A stretch of DNA of 64,000 nucleotides. Source: Bin87 sp965262485. Lineage in GTDB: Bacteria; Chloroflexota; Dehalococcoidia; Lucifugimonadales; UBA3495. The translations under genes and the position numbers were made by a program. Position 1 is the first letter of the stretch. The number at the start of each line of letters is the position of its first letter. The notes under the pieces are model-generated. The model did not search any database and had not been told where the DNA came from. It saw only the letters and a program-made list of their open reading frames with translations. The DNA lies in contig OZ253540.1 of assembly GCA_965262485.1 (NCBI GenBank), positions 3,906,001 through 3,970,000 on the forward strand, written 5' to 3'. Of this stretch, positions 17,381 to 25,089 are shown piece after piece.

Positions 17381-17958
17381 TGCAACGTGCCATTCCGAAG
17401 GGGGCGGCGATGACGACGGCGCGGGGTGGTTGCCCGCTCCAATTGGGCTTTAAGGTTCTGCACCTCGGCTTCGGCAAGTTGTCGTAACCGGGCTTCTTCC
17501 TGTCGTTGCTGTTCGGCTTCGGAACGCAGGCGGGCTTCTTCTTGCCGCAGCCGAGCTTCCTCTTGCTGTTGGTGCTCAGCTTCGGAACGCAGGCGAGCCT
17601 CTTCTTGCCGTTGCTGTTCGGCTTCCTGCTGTTGCCGTTCAGCTTCCTGAGCCCTTTTGGCGAAGAAGTAGCTGGTAAGCACGGTTATTGCGCCTCCCGA
17701 TACGGTAATGGTGGGACTGATAATCTGGAATATCTTTATCCAGTTCCAGTTTACACTGTTCTGGCTGATACTGCTGTCCAGCAATGGAATCGCAAAGTAA
17801 ACGGCGATGGTAAGCCCAACGGCGGTTGCCTGAAACAGCACAAAGTCAGCAGTTGCGATGAGAGATGCACCCAAGTGCCGCAATAGCAGTGATCCGGCTC
17901 CATTGCGGGTTTGGCGAGGGCCGGCATTACCGTCTGACCGATTGCTATCGCCCGTCAT
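17368..17958 (-). CDS. Membrane-anchored coiled-coil protein
   Basis: This 196-residue protein has two hydrophobic segments (about residues 33-60, ATADFVLFQATAVGLTIAVY, and 75-100, IFQIISPTITVSGGAITVLT). A long charged coiled coil from about 103 to 175 follows, built of EAEQQRQEEARLRSEAE-type units, and the tail is basic (RRRHRRPLR). The DNA coding the coil is repetitive. Its ATG overlaps the stop of the MaoC-type gene by 14 nt, so it is translated from the same transcript. No function can be assigned. Confidence 0.6.
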   Translation of the reverse strand: MTGDSNRSDGNAGPRQTRNGAGSLLLRHLGASLIATADFVLFQATAVGLTIAVYFAIPLLDSSISQNSVNWNWIKIFQIISPTITVSGGAITVLTSYFFAKRAQEAERQQQEAEQQRQEEARLRSEAEHQQQEEARLRQEEARLRSEAEQQRQEEARLRQLAEAEVQNLKAQLERATTPRRRHRRPLRNGTLHEAQ

Positions 17959-18397
17959 CGGAGCGGGAGGGCAGGGTCAGCTGGGCGGTGCCGATGATGT
18001 AAGGTCGGTCGGGAACCGGTCCGGTCATCGTGATGTCGCACTGAACACGATTGATACCGTCTTCCTGGGTGGTGTCGCTGATCTGGAATCCGACGTGCAA
18101 CGGCTGGTTATGGGGCACCGACCCGCGGAACACAAGGTCGAGATCGGACATGGTGTTGGCGCCGGCCCAGTCGGTGAGGGCGCGAGAAACGACAGCCATG
18201 CTCATGATGCCCGGCACGATGGGCGCATCGAGACCGACTTTCTCCGCTTCGGCCTGATCGGTGAACCGATTGGGATGCGGATTGCCCCACAGGGAGCAGA
18301 AGTTGACGACCTGTTCGTCGGTGATTACCAGAATGATGGGGCCGATCTCATCGCCGAGTTCGGTGTCTTCAAAGTAGAGTTTGGCGGGCTGAGCCAT
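17945..18397 (-). CDS. MaoC-like (hotdog) dehydratase, hydratase-motif subunit
   Basis: The 150-residue hotdog-fold protein contains SLWGNPHPNRFTDQAEAEKV and IVPGIMSMAVVSRALTDW, matching the MaoC hydratase core (typically D-x-N-P-x-H). Here the catalytic Asp is replaced by Trp-Gly before NPHPN, while the His is kept, so activity is uncertain. The start is the ATG at 18397. The partner subunit is encoded 7 nt upstream, a layout like HadA/HadB, the split (3R)-hydroxyacyl dehydratases. It overlaps the coiled-coil gene by 14 nt. Confidence 0.8.
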   Translation of the reverse strand: MAQPAKLYFEDTELGDEIGPIILVITDEQVVNFCSLWGNPHPNRFTDQAEAEKVGLDAPIVPGIMSMAVVSRALTDWAGANTMSDLDLVFRGSVPHNQPLHVGFQISDTTQEDGINRVQCDITMTGPVPDRPYIIGTAQLTLPSRSDDGR

Positions 18398-18404
18398 CAG
18401 TGCA

Positions 18405-18857
18405 TCACTCGCGGACGACTTGAGAGCGCTGAACGTCGGCGACGACCACGCCATCCTGATTGCGGAAGGTGGTTTCCCAGACGACGTGAACCATGGTTCC
18501 GGAGCGGCCGGTTTTGGTGTAAACGTCTTTGAGGTGGGAGGAGGCGGTGAGGCGGTCGCCGGCCACGATGGGAGCCCGGGGTTCCACACGCTGGCCGCCG
18601 TGGAACTGGCGTCGACCAAACCGGAGCTTGATGTCGGGCAGCTCGCCGCGCTCGAAGAGGGCGCACAGAATGGGCGGCGCAACGACGTTGGCGTACCCGG
18701 CGGCTCGGGCGGCGTCGGAGTCGGTGAAAATGGGATTGTCTTCACCAACGCTGCTGGTGAAGACGCTGATAATCTCCTCGGTAACGTCGAAGGGACCCGA
18801 TTCGTGCTCGACGCCGTAGAGGGAGTGATCGTATTCGTAGTCAATTTGAGTAGGCAT
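18405..18857 (-). CDS. MaoC-like dehydratase, N-terminal-type (FAS1_DH-like) subunit
   Basis: The 150-residue protein contains YEYDHSLYGVEHESGPFDVT and APPILCALFERGELPDIKLR, then HGGQRVEPRAPIVAGDRLTA. This is the pattern of the non-catalytic N-terminal hotdog half of MaoC-type dehydratases. It and the downstream MaoC subunit together should form one heterodimeric enzyme acting on a beta-hydroxyacyl thioester. The ATG at 18857 was chosen because MPTQIDYEYDHS is the usual start; the longer frame is open but overlaps the PHP gene. Confidence 0.8.
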   Translation of the reverse strand: MPTQIDYEYDHSLYGVEHESGPFDVTEEIISVFTSSVGEDNPIFTDSDAARAAGYANVVAPPILCALFERGELPDIKLRFGRRQFHGGQRVEPRAPIVAGDRLTASSHLKDVYTKTGRSGTMVHVVWETTFRNQDGVVVADVQRSQVVRE

Positions 18858-18882
18858 TGGGACAGGCTCCAAGGATGCTGAA

Positions 18883-19545
18883 TTAGCTGACGGGAGCAGC
18901 GGCGGTTTCTTCGATTGAAACGGGGCGAAATTCGCCGGAAATGAGGGCATCCACCAGTTGTTCGCTGGTGGAGATGGCGGCCTGAAACTCTGTAACCGCG
19001 CGACAAATATGACTGGCAAGGTGGGCATCGCTGCCGCCGGTGCCGAGGTAACCGGCGCGCTGGCAAAGCGCTTCGGCGCGCTGGTTCTCTTCGGGTTTGC
19101 TGCCGGCGTTGACGCGTTCGACGATGGACACGCCGGGGAACTGCTCGCCCTGTTCCATGTACTCGACGAGGCCGATGCCGAACCGCCCGGGATGGGCCGG
19201 CACGACGTAGCCGCCGTGGTGTCGAGCGGCTTTGATCAGCTCTCGTCCGTCCATCCTGACGTCTCCGAAGTCGATGTCCTGGTAGAGGCCGGGAGTGATG
19301 TTGTACACGAGCATGTGGCCGAAGCAGGTGTCCAGCTCGGCGCCCTTGAGGACGATCACGCCGTATTCGGCGGCCAGTTGCGAGTAGTCGGCGTCGAAGT
19401 TGAACTGCCGGTGCTCGGTGAGCACGATGCCGTCAACAGTGAAGCCGCGCTTGCGCAGCACGTTGATCCATTTGAGGTACTGTTCGACGGTAGCGCGGGA
19501 ATCGTCGGAGGCCACGGAATGGCAATGCAGGTCGAGATAGGTCAA
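18883..19545 (-). CDS. PHP-domain metal-dependent phosphoesterase
   Basis: This 220-residue PHP-domain protein shows the four metal-binding motifs: LDLHCHSVAS, LTEHRQFNF, the VVPAHPGRFG His and GTGGSDAHLASH. These ligate two or three metal ions for phosphoester hydrolysis. The length fits the small stand-alone PHP family rather than DNA polymerase or histidinol phosphatase. It is the first gene of a minus-strand run followed by the two MaoC subunits. The substrate is not predictable. Confidence 0.88.
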   Translation of the reverse strand: MTYLDLHCHSVASDDSRATVEQYLKWINVLRKRGFTVDGIVLTEHRQFNFDADYSQLAAEYGVIVLKGAELDTCFGHMLVYNITPGLYQDIDFGDVRMDGRELIKAARHHGGYVVPAHPGRFGIGLVEYMEQGEQFPGVSIVERVNAGSKPEENQRAEALCQRAGYLGTGGSDAHLASHICRAVTEFQAAISTSEQLVDALISGEFRPVSIEETAAAPVS

Positions 19546-19639
19546 AAGTGTGGTCTCCGAGCGCCAAAGTATGGGGGTGCCGCCAACGAGTGATTATATT
19601 GTGCGGTGGGGCCGGGTGCAACCGGGGGATGCCGCCTCA

Positions 19640-20000
19640 CGCGTACCCGCTTTGATATGTCATTGCTAAGGGCGCTCACCCCCACCTGTCATTGCGAGGA
19701 GCGCAGCGACGTGGCAATGACAGGTGGGGGTGAGCGCACGCCGGCGAACCATGATTGCTACGGCGACGAGATTGCCACCCCCGTATCAAGTACGGGGTCG
19801 CAATGACAGCAGGCTAGAGCCTGTTGACAATTAGCAGACCAGCCCGTCACTCCGGCGAAAGCCGGAGTCCAGAGCTTGTAATCTGCTGGATTTTCGTGGC
19901 GAAGCTACCGGCATCGGTCACTGGATTCCCGCTTTCGCGGGAATGACGGTGGTTGCGGGAATGACGGTGGGTAAACCGTCCACATGCGATAGCCCTGATG
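19640..20000. repeat. Dispersed repeat cluster with a very large hairpin
   Basis: This gap contains a perfect 24-bp inverted repeat (arms 19672-19695 and 19714-19737, 18-nt loop) built from the CATTGCGAGGAGCG family, a copy with a CCCCGTATCAAGTACGGGG core (about 19775-19808), and TTCCCGCTTTCGCGGGAATG palindromes near 19922-19965. No gene is seen from 19546 to 20050. Confidence 0.85.
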
Positions 20001-20052
20001 GATGGGCAGTGATGGTTTGACACGCAGTATCATTGTATGTACAAATAGAGTA

Positions 20053-20307
20053 ATGGAATATGAGTGGGACGAAACTAAACGCAGGGACAATCCGGAGAAG
20101 CACGGGATAGATTTCGCGGACATTGAAGAATTCGATTGGGATTCCGCCCTGGTAGAGCCGGCTCACCGACGATCCGAACTGCGTTGGGTTGCCCTCGGGT
20201 TTATTTGAGACCGCTTGCACAACGTCGTGTTTACCATCCGGGGCGATCACGTCCGCATCATCAGCGTTCGCAAGGCCAACGCACGGGAACGGAACAAATA
20301 TGGATGA
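20053..20307 (+). pseudogene. brnT: BrnT-family toxin with an in-frame TGA
   Basis: The frame MEYEWDETKRRDNPEKHGID continues through FADIEEFDWDSALVEP and RRSELRWVALGFI, then meets TGA at 20206-20208 (codon 52). It resumes in the same frame as DRLHNVVFTIRGDHVRIISV then RKANARERNKYG, stopping at 20305-20307. The whole 84-codon length, ignoring the TGA, matches BrnT ribonuclease toxins, including the conserved RIISxRKAxxxER motif. A single nonsense substitution probably killed the toxin. The antitoxin gene overlaps its end by 8 nt and is intact. Confidence 0.85.
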
Positions 20308-20659
20308 GTCTACAGAGGGAACCGGACTGACGTTTGACGAAATTGTAGCCAGTGGGATGAACTTTGACGAGATCTCTGCGAAGTACGGTGAAGAAACCGC
20401 AATAAACGTTGGAATTGCCAAAGACCCTGTCCAGTTTGAGCTTGATGATGAATGGTTTGCCAACGCGCGTCCGGCCAGTGAAGTGCATCCTGAGTTGGTC
20501 AAACGCTGGCGGAATACCCGCGGCAAACAGAAGGCTGCGCCGAAGCAGCGCATTACGATCCGGCTTGATGCTGACGTAGTGGAATCGTTCCGGAGCAGCG
20601 GCAAGGGCTGGCAGTCGCGGCTCAACGCGACATTGCGCCGGGCGGTGTTTGGAGGTTAG
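20300..20659 (+). CDS. brnA: BrnA-family antitoxin
   Basis: The 119-residue protein ends with the BrnA motif KQRITIRLDADVVESFRSSG then KGWQSRLNATLRRAV, a ribbon-helix-helix DNA-binding domain that represses the operon. The N-terminal part contains LDDEWFANARPASEVHPELV, which in this family wraps the BrnT toxin. The ATG at 20300 overlaps the toxin frame, the normal arrangement. The length is slightly above the usual 80-110 residues. With the toxin broken, it may survive as a lone repressor. Confidence 0.85.
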   Translation: MDESTEGTGLTFDEIVASGMNFDEISAKYGEETAINVGIAKDPVQFELDDEWFANARPASEVHPELVKRWRNTRGKQKAAPKQRITIRLDADVVESFRSSGKGWQSRLNATLRRAVFGG

Positions 20660-20740
20660 CCGACGGAGGCCAGCCATTGGGTGAAGGTGTGGCCCAGGGT
20701 TACGGGGTCGCTTGGCAACCGGGGATGCCGCTCCCCAGCC
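20656..20740 (-). pseudogene. C-terminal remnant of a TPP decarboxylase beta subunit
   Basis: The minus strand reads DPVTLGHTFTQWLASVG and stop, nearly identical to DPVTLGHTFTQWLAQVS at the end of the intact beta subunit gene at 22350-22928. The similarity fades upstream. It is the tail of a second copy, left by duplication and deletion, and abuts the brnA stop codon on the opposite strand. Confidence 0.65.
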
Positions 20741-20779
20741 GCTCTCCAGGCGGGAGCGGGGACTCTCCAATAGCGCCGG

Positions 20780-21230
20780 TCAGGAGGGGATGAGGCCTTC
20801 CTGGGGTTGCGTCCAGGGCGCCGCGTAGAGGGGGGCCATGAGCGGAGCGCGGGGGATGGGCATATCTCCGAAGGGAACATCGATGATTACCGGAGCCCCA
20901 CAGGCCAGCGCCTGGGGAATCAGCGTTTCCAGCTCCAGCGGGTTTTCGGCCCTCATGCCCACTGCGCCGAAGGATTCGGCGAACTTGACGAAATCGGGGT
21001 TGTGCAGGTCGGTCTCGTAGGCGCCAGCAAAGAAATCGTCCAGGTCGCGGGCCACGTTGCCGTAGGAATCGTTCCTGAAAATCACGGTAACTACATTGAT
21101 GCCGTACTTGACGGCGGTGGAAAGCTCGGAGGAGTTGAACATAAACCCGCCGTCTCCGACGACGCACACCACCGGGCGGTCGGGTTGGGCCACCTTCGCG
21201 CCCAGGGCGGCGTGAGCAAGTCCTACTGCC
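20780..21230 (-). pseudogene. C-terminal fragment of a TPP-dependent (acetolactate-synthase-like) enzyme
   Basis: About 147 codons encode AVGLAHAALGAKVAQPDRPV, then the TPP/Mg motif VVGDGGFMFNSSELSTAVKY with FRNDSYGN, and end QPQEGLIPS. This is only the pyrophosphate-binding third of a protein that is normally about 550 residues. Homology begins abruptly at 21230, where an unrelated gene ends, so the front of the enzyme was deleted in a rearrangement. A GTG at 21193 could still start translation of the fragment. Confidence 0.7.
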
Positions 21231-21783
21231 TATCTTGGATTGATGACGGTGTCGCGCGACGGACGAAGTTGTACAGGTAACGCAGGAGATTCTCGATGTC
21301 GCGGGACCATTGCAGGGGTAGTTTCTTTACTTCGTCCAACTGTCTGTTTTCGTGGTCGTAGTCGTAGAAGTCCCATTCTATGCCGTCTGTAATGACTCCC
21401 CTCCACCCGGCAATCAAGTTGGGGAACAGATGTTGTTGATCGCTGCCCGTATTTGTGGTGCGAGGGGCTTTGAGATAGCGTAGCCATTGCTCCTCTGGCG
21501 TTTCGTTCTCGCCAGCGTACTTGTGCGTCGCGTGTCTTTTGCCTTTGCCCTTTACTTCCAAAATCACTTCCAACAAGCGGATGTCCATGGGGCCGCTGCC
21601 CGAGCCACGCTCGATTGCTATGGCGGGATATTCGAGGCCAGGGAACAAGCACCTCAGCACGATGTACAGGCGAGTCGTTATTTCCGCCTCTGGGGCTTCA
21701 GATGGCAGTTGCATTATTTGGGTCATGACGCCACGCGCCTGCTCCCAGTCAGGGTTGCCTTGAGCGTTTTGCTGAATGAGCAT
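21223..21783 (-). CDS. Nuclease-like protein, possibly truncated N-terminal part of a larger restriction enzyme
   Basis: This 186-residue product (the frame is open to a TTG at 21840) contains ERGSGSGPMDIRLLEVILEV followed by KGKGK, where Asp and Glu-x-Lys fit a PD-(D/E)XK nuclease core. Downstream are ETPEEQWLRYLKAP and GVITDGIEWDFYDYDHEN, resembling the N-terminal domain of type IIG/Eco57I-like enzymes. It ends exactly where the TPP-enzyme fragment starts, suggesting that the rest was lost in the same event. The ATG at 21783 has AAGGC upstream. Confidence 0.5.
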   Translation of the reverse strand: MLIQQNAQGNPDWEQARGVMTQIMQLPSEAPEAEITTRLYIVLRCLFPGLEYPAIAIERGSGSGPMDIRLLEVILEVKGKGKRHATHKYAGENETPEEQWLRYLKAPRTTNTGSDQQHLFPNLIAGWRGVITDGIEWDFYDYDHENRQLDEVKKLPLQWSRDIENLLRYLYNFVRRATPSSIQDRQ

Positions 21784-21840
21784 TGCCTTTCGCCAATTGG
21801 TCGTTGATAAACGCATTGTAGCGTGCGCTGTGGTCTTCAA

Positions 21841-22310
21841 CGTCAGGCGAGTGGCCAGGGTTGCCCTATCGTTGCTTAGCTATTCATCGCTACGAGCCGT
21901 TGCCTGTCGAGGCGTTCCCCTCGGTTTCGGGTTAGAGTACCTAACGCGACGGTTTTCGTAGTTCGGCTGGCGGAGTCATGGATTACGGAATCCGTCTTCC
22001 GCTTGACACACCTCGTGATTGGCCCACATTTTTGCACGGGCCTAAAGGCTGGCGCGTACTCACTTTGCCAAGCAAAACCGGCCGACTGTCATTGCGGTGA
22101 GCACCAGCGACGTGGCAATCTCGTTGAGGTTGAGCACACGTCGGGGAACTATCATTGCTACGGCGACGAGATTGCCACGCTGCGCTCGCAATGACAGGGG
22201 CGTGCGTTTGTCGCGATGACGGGTGGCTAGTTTGGCTTGACAAAGTGGGTACGCGTGAGGCGGATAAGGTGGCAACAGTTCAGGGTTCGATGGCTGACTG
22301 TGAAAACATA
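21841..22310. repeat. Gap with dispersed repeats
   Basis: From about 22080 to 22205 lies a long imperfect palindrome of the CATTGCGAGGAGCG/GACGTGGCAATC family, with inner arms around CCGTAGCAATGA. No gene is supported between the nuclease-like fragment and the decarboxylase gene at 22350. Confidence 0.7.
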
Positions 22311-22349
22311 ATTGACTCCCGGTTGCTGGTGGGTTGGGCGTCAATCAGT

Positions 22350-22928
22350 TCAGCTCACCTGGGCCAGCCACTGGGTGAAGGTGTGGCCCAGGGTTACCGG
22401 ATCGTCTAACAACAGGGGGATGCCGGCGGCGTTGCCGGGGGCGATCTTCATGTGGACGAAGCAGGGTCCGGCGGTGGCGGCCGCTTCGGTGAGGGACTGC
22501 CGCAGCGTCTCGATATCGTCGGCGCGCCAGACCTTGAGGCGGCAGGATTCGGCGATGTCGGCCAGGTCAAGGTGGGTGGTGAAGGTGGCCTGGCCGCCGG
22601 TGGAGGCGTATTGCTGGTTGTCCAGCACGACCAGCAGCAGGTTTTCCGGTTGCAGGTAACCGATGCTGGTGAGGGAGTTCAGGTTCATCAGCATGCCGCC
22701 GTCGCCCTCCACTCCCACGATTTTTCGGTGTCCGGCGGAGTCGATGCCGAGGCTAAGGCCGAGCAGAATGCTGCTGACCAGTCCCATTGAGTCCACGACG
22801 TAGAGATGGTTGGTGCGGCGGTCAAGGTCGGCCATCTCGCGGCTGGTGGAACCGCAGGTGAAGACCACGGGTTCGGCGGCGAACTCGGTTGAGATGGTTT
22901 GCAGGGCGTCGATGCGGGGAGTGGTCAT
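22350..22928 (-). CDS. TPP-dependent decarboxylase beta subunit (sulfopyruvate/phosphonopyruvate type)
   Basis: This 192-residue protein is the TPP-binding half of a split decarboxylase. It has the motif GVEGDGGMLMNLNSLTSIGY with the downstream Asn of DNQQYASTGGQ, and an N-terminal SREMADLDRRTNHLYVVDSM substrate-side segment. Split enzymes of this shape decarboxylate sulfopyruvate (ComDE) or phosphonopyruvate. The ATG at 22928 gives the expected length. The alpha subunit is encoded upstream at 23142, separated by a 210-bp repeat-filled gap. The exact substrate cannot be told from sequence. Confidence 0.85.
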   Translation of the reverse strand: MTTPRIDALQTISTEFAAEPVVFTCGSTSREMADLDRRTNHLYVVDSMGLVSSILLGLSLGIDSAGHRKIVGVEGDGGMLMNLNSLTSIGYLQPENLLLVVLDNQQYASTGGQATFTTHLDLADIAESCRLKVWRADDIETLRQSLTEAAATAGPCFVHMKIAPGNAAGIPLLLDDPVTLGHTFTQWLAQVS

Positions 22929-22959
22929 AACTGATACGAATATACAGGATGTACGGGGG

Positions 22960-23140
22960 GACGGGTTTTTACATGGATGAACAGGATGGACAGGATGTTT
23001 GGGTGTGGTGGCGGCGGGATTGCCACGTCCCTCGACAAGCTCGGGATGATCCTTCGACAGGCTCAGGATGAACGGGGGGGTGTTGCGGGTGGGTACGCCC
23101 CTCACCCCCGGCCCCTCTCCCGTCGGGAGAGGGGGGTTTA
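22960..23140. repeat. Composite of four dispersed repeats between the two decarboxylase genes
   Basis: In order: a copy of the ACATGGATGAACAGGATGGA family (22963-23002), part of the GATTGCCACGTC family, two CTTCGACAGGCTCAGGATGA-type units (about 23028-23072), and a CCCTCTCCCGTCGGGAGAGG hairpin (23108-23138). They separate two genes whose products should work as one enzyme. Confidence 0.8.
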
Positions 23141-23141
23141 G

Positions 23142-23666
23142 TCAGTCTTTCAAATTGAGGAATACCACTATGGGGCGGCGGGTCATTTGGGCGTATTCGT
23201 AGGCGGATTTTATTACGCCGGGCCACTGGTCGAAGGGAACGCGGTAATCGAGGGCGGATGCCTTGATTTTCATGGACTCGACCATTTCCAGCGCGGTTTC
23301 AGAGTAGTTGTGCACGGCGGCGTTGAACTCGCCGAATCCGCCCCGGCGGATGGCAAGGATGAGCATGGGTATGTGGTAGGCCATGGCGAAGGTGGTGAGG
23401 GCTACCATGGAGTTGCCAAGTCCCACATCCTGGATGAACATAACTCCCCGGCGCCCGGACATGGCGAGACCGGAAAGGATGCCGATACCCTCTTCCTCGC
23501 GGGCGACGGGGAAGCAGTGAACACCGTCGGCGGCTTCGAAGTGGCTGACGACGGGCGCGCCGAAGCTGTCGGGGATGTGGATGACGAACTCGACGCCAAT
23601 GCCCTCGAGGCCGGCGATGACGGCGGCGCAGGCGTTGTTGCGATAGTCGGTGGCGGGCGAGGCCAT
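23142..23666 (-). CDS. TPP-dependent decarboxylase alpha subunit (sulfopyruvate/phosphonopyruvate type)
   Basis: The 174-residue protein carries the PYR domain of a split TPP enzyme: VEFVIHIPDSFGAPVVSHFE, then the catalytic-Glu region FPVAREEEGIGILSGLAMSG and GVMFIQDVGLGNSMVALTTF. The Glu of REEE activates the thiamine ring in the partner active site. It pairs with the beta subunit downstream. The length fits ComD/phosphonopyruvate decarboxylase alpha. No ComA/ComB/ComC or PEP mutase gene is in the window, so the pathway (taurine/coenzyme M-like sulfonates or phosphonates) remains open. Confidence 0.85.
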   Translation of the reverse strand: MASPATDYRNNACAAVIAGLEGIGVEFVIHIPDSFGAPVVSHFEAADGVHCFPVAREEEGIGILSGLAMSGRRGVMFIQDVGLGNSMVALTTFAMAYHIPMLILAIRRGGFGEFNAAVHNYSETALEMVESMKIKASALDYRVPFDQWPGVIKSAYEYAQMTRRPIVVFLNLKD

Positions 23667-23681
23667 TGGGTCTGCCTACTT

Positions 23682-23933
23682 TTAGGTTTGACCGTTGGTT
23701 GCGCCGGTTCCGTTGTTGAAATGAGGGAGGCGTTCGCCGGTGTCGGGGTCGATGCCGGCCCGCAGCAATTTTTCCCGGTACATTGCTCCGGCCTCGGCGT
23801 AGGCCGCGGCGTAGGCTTCGGCGCGCGCTTTTGCGGCCGCTTTTTCAGGGCGCTGTTTCCACCAGTCCCAGGCTAGTCCAATCGTCATACCGGCAATGCC
23901 TCCTGAGAATTCCACCAAATAGGCTGTAGCCAT
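23682..23933 (-). CDS. Small protein with one membrane segment
   Basis: The 83-residue product opens with a hydrophobic stretch (MATAYLVEFSGGIAGMTIGL), followed by WDWWKQRPEKAAAKARAEAY, an Ala/Glu-rich helix, and ends with AGIDPDTGERLPHFNNG. The frame begins right upstream of the decarboxylase alpha gene on the same strand. Similar small proteins with a PDTGE tail occur beside many genes in repeat-rich bacteria; function is unknown. Confidence 0.55.
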   Translation of the reverse strand: MATAYLVEFSGGIAGMTIGLAWDWWKQRPEKAAAKARAEAYAAAYAEAGAMYREKLLRAGIDPDTGERLPHFNNGTGATNGQT

Positions 23934-24024
23934 ACCCGACCATAGATGCTGTCGCGTCTGGTCAAGGATAACAAAGATAGTGGTTTGCCGGCCAGCCTTG
24001 CAACTTCCCGTACCGCCTCATGCG

Positions 24025-24165
24025 CACCCACTTTAATCTGTCATTGCGAGCGCAGCGTGGCAATCTCGGCGCCGTAGCAATGATGGTTAGCCGGCGTGTG
24101 CTCAACCTCACCGGGATTGCCACGTCGCTGCGCTCCTCGCAATGACAGCAGGCCAGTTTGGTTTG
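24025..24165. repeat. Dispersed imperfect palindrome, CATTGCGAG family
   Basis: The unit begins TGTCATTGCGAGCGCAGCGT and ends with the complement ACGTCGCTGCGCTCCTCGCA, with GCCGTAGCAATGATGG in the centre. It is one of about ten such elements in the window. It lies in the 280-bp gap 23934-24213, which has no gene. Confidence 0.8.
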
Positions 24166-24213
24166 GCAAAGTGAACCACTCTTTTAGCACTGCCGCCGGG
24201 CGGTCAGCGCCCG

Positions 24214-24987
24214 TCAGGCCCGGATGTCGGCCAGGAATCGGCTGGCGCTCTGGCGGACGAAATCCTGGATGTTGACCGACATGAGGTGAACGCCCCGGGC
24301 GGCAAATTCCTGGAAGCGCCCCATGTTGTCAACAGTCATGCCGGCGCCGGCCACGCCAATGATTTTGCCCTCGGCCAGAGCGCCGTCGATGACCTGAGTG
24401 ATGGCGGCATCGACATCGGCCTGGGGCGGCATACCCATGGCCTGGGTGAGGTCGCTGCTGCCGACCAGGATGGCGTCCACGCCGTTGACGCTGGCGATAT
24501 CGCGGACGTTGGCGACGGCCTCGGGGGTTTCGATCATGGCGATGATGAGCGTTTCGCGGTTGGCGGCCTCATAGTATTCGGCGGGAGGCAATCCGCTGCC
24601 GAGGCGGTTGGTGCGTCCGCCGGTGGAGCTGCTGCGGTCGCCCATGGGGTAGTAATGGGACGCCTGGGCGACGGCTTCGGCCTCGGCGCGGTTGTTGACG
24701 TGGGGCACGATTAGTCCCTGGGCGCCGCGGTCGAGGAACCGCAGCAGGGTGGACGGCTGGGCGTTGGGGACGCGCACGACGGGGGTGATGTCGTGGAGTT
24801 CGGCGGCGCGGATCATGTTTTCGGATTCGGAGTCGTTGGATGATCCGTGTTCGCAATCGATCCAGACCCAATCGAAGCCGAGGACGCCGTACATCTCGAC
24901 AAGGATGGGGGCATAGAAGTTGATGCTGCCGCCGACGGCGATTTCTCCGGCGAGGAGTTTGGATTTGGCGCGATTGGTTCTAACCAT
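24214..24987 (-). CDS. HpcH/HpaI-family aldolase
   Basis: The 257-residue protein is a class II, metal-dependent aldolase of the HpcH/HpaI family, which cleaves 2-keto-3-deoxy acids to pyruvate and an aldehyde. Motifs include FDWVWIDCEHGSSNDSESEN, VVRVPNAQPSTLLRFLDRGA, GLIVPHVNNRAEAEAVAQA and the metal Glu/Asp in IAMIETPEAVANVRDI and AILVGSSDLTQAMG. The GAQGLIVPHV segment is usual for the family. The start is the ATG at 24987. It stands alone between repeats; the substrate is not determined. Confidence 0.9.
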   Translation of the reverse strand: MVRTNRAKSKLLAGEIAVGGSINFYAPILVEMYGVLGFDWVWIDCEHGSSNDSESENMIRAAELHDITPVVRVPNAQPSTLLRFLDRGAQGLIVPHVNNRAEAEAVAQASHYYPMGDRSSSTGGRTNRLGSGLPPAEYYEAANRETLIIAMIETPEAVANVRDIASVNGVDAILVGSSDLTQAMGMPPQADVDAAITQVIDGALAEGKIIGVAGAGMTVDNMGRFQEFAARGVHLMSVNIQDFVRQSASRFLADIRA

Positions 24988-25030
24988 GATGGGGTTACTC
25001 CGTGGGGTGGGGATGTTAGCGGGGGGTGAC

Positions 25031-25067
25031 GGGTTTTTACATGGATGAACAGGATGGACAGGATTTT
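25031..25067. repeat. Dispersed repeat, ACATGGATGAACAGGATGGA family
   Basis: Reads GGGTTTTTACATGGATGAAC followed by AGGATGGACAGGATTTT. Further copies are at about 22963, 25812 and 40227. It has little dyad symmetry, unlike the other families. Confidence 0.75.
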
Positions 25068-25089
25068 ACGGGAGTAGGAATTGAAAGGG

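Noticed and set aside
20206..20208. TGA as a sense codon (recoding) in the BrnT toxin
   Set aside because: TGA ends many intact genes in the window and tryptophan is coded by TGG, so a nonsense mutation is more likely.
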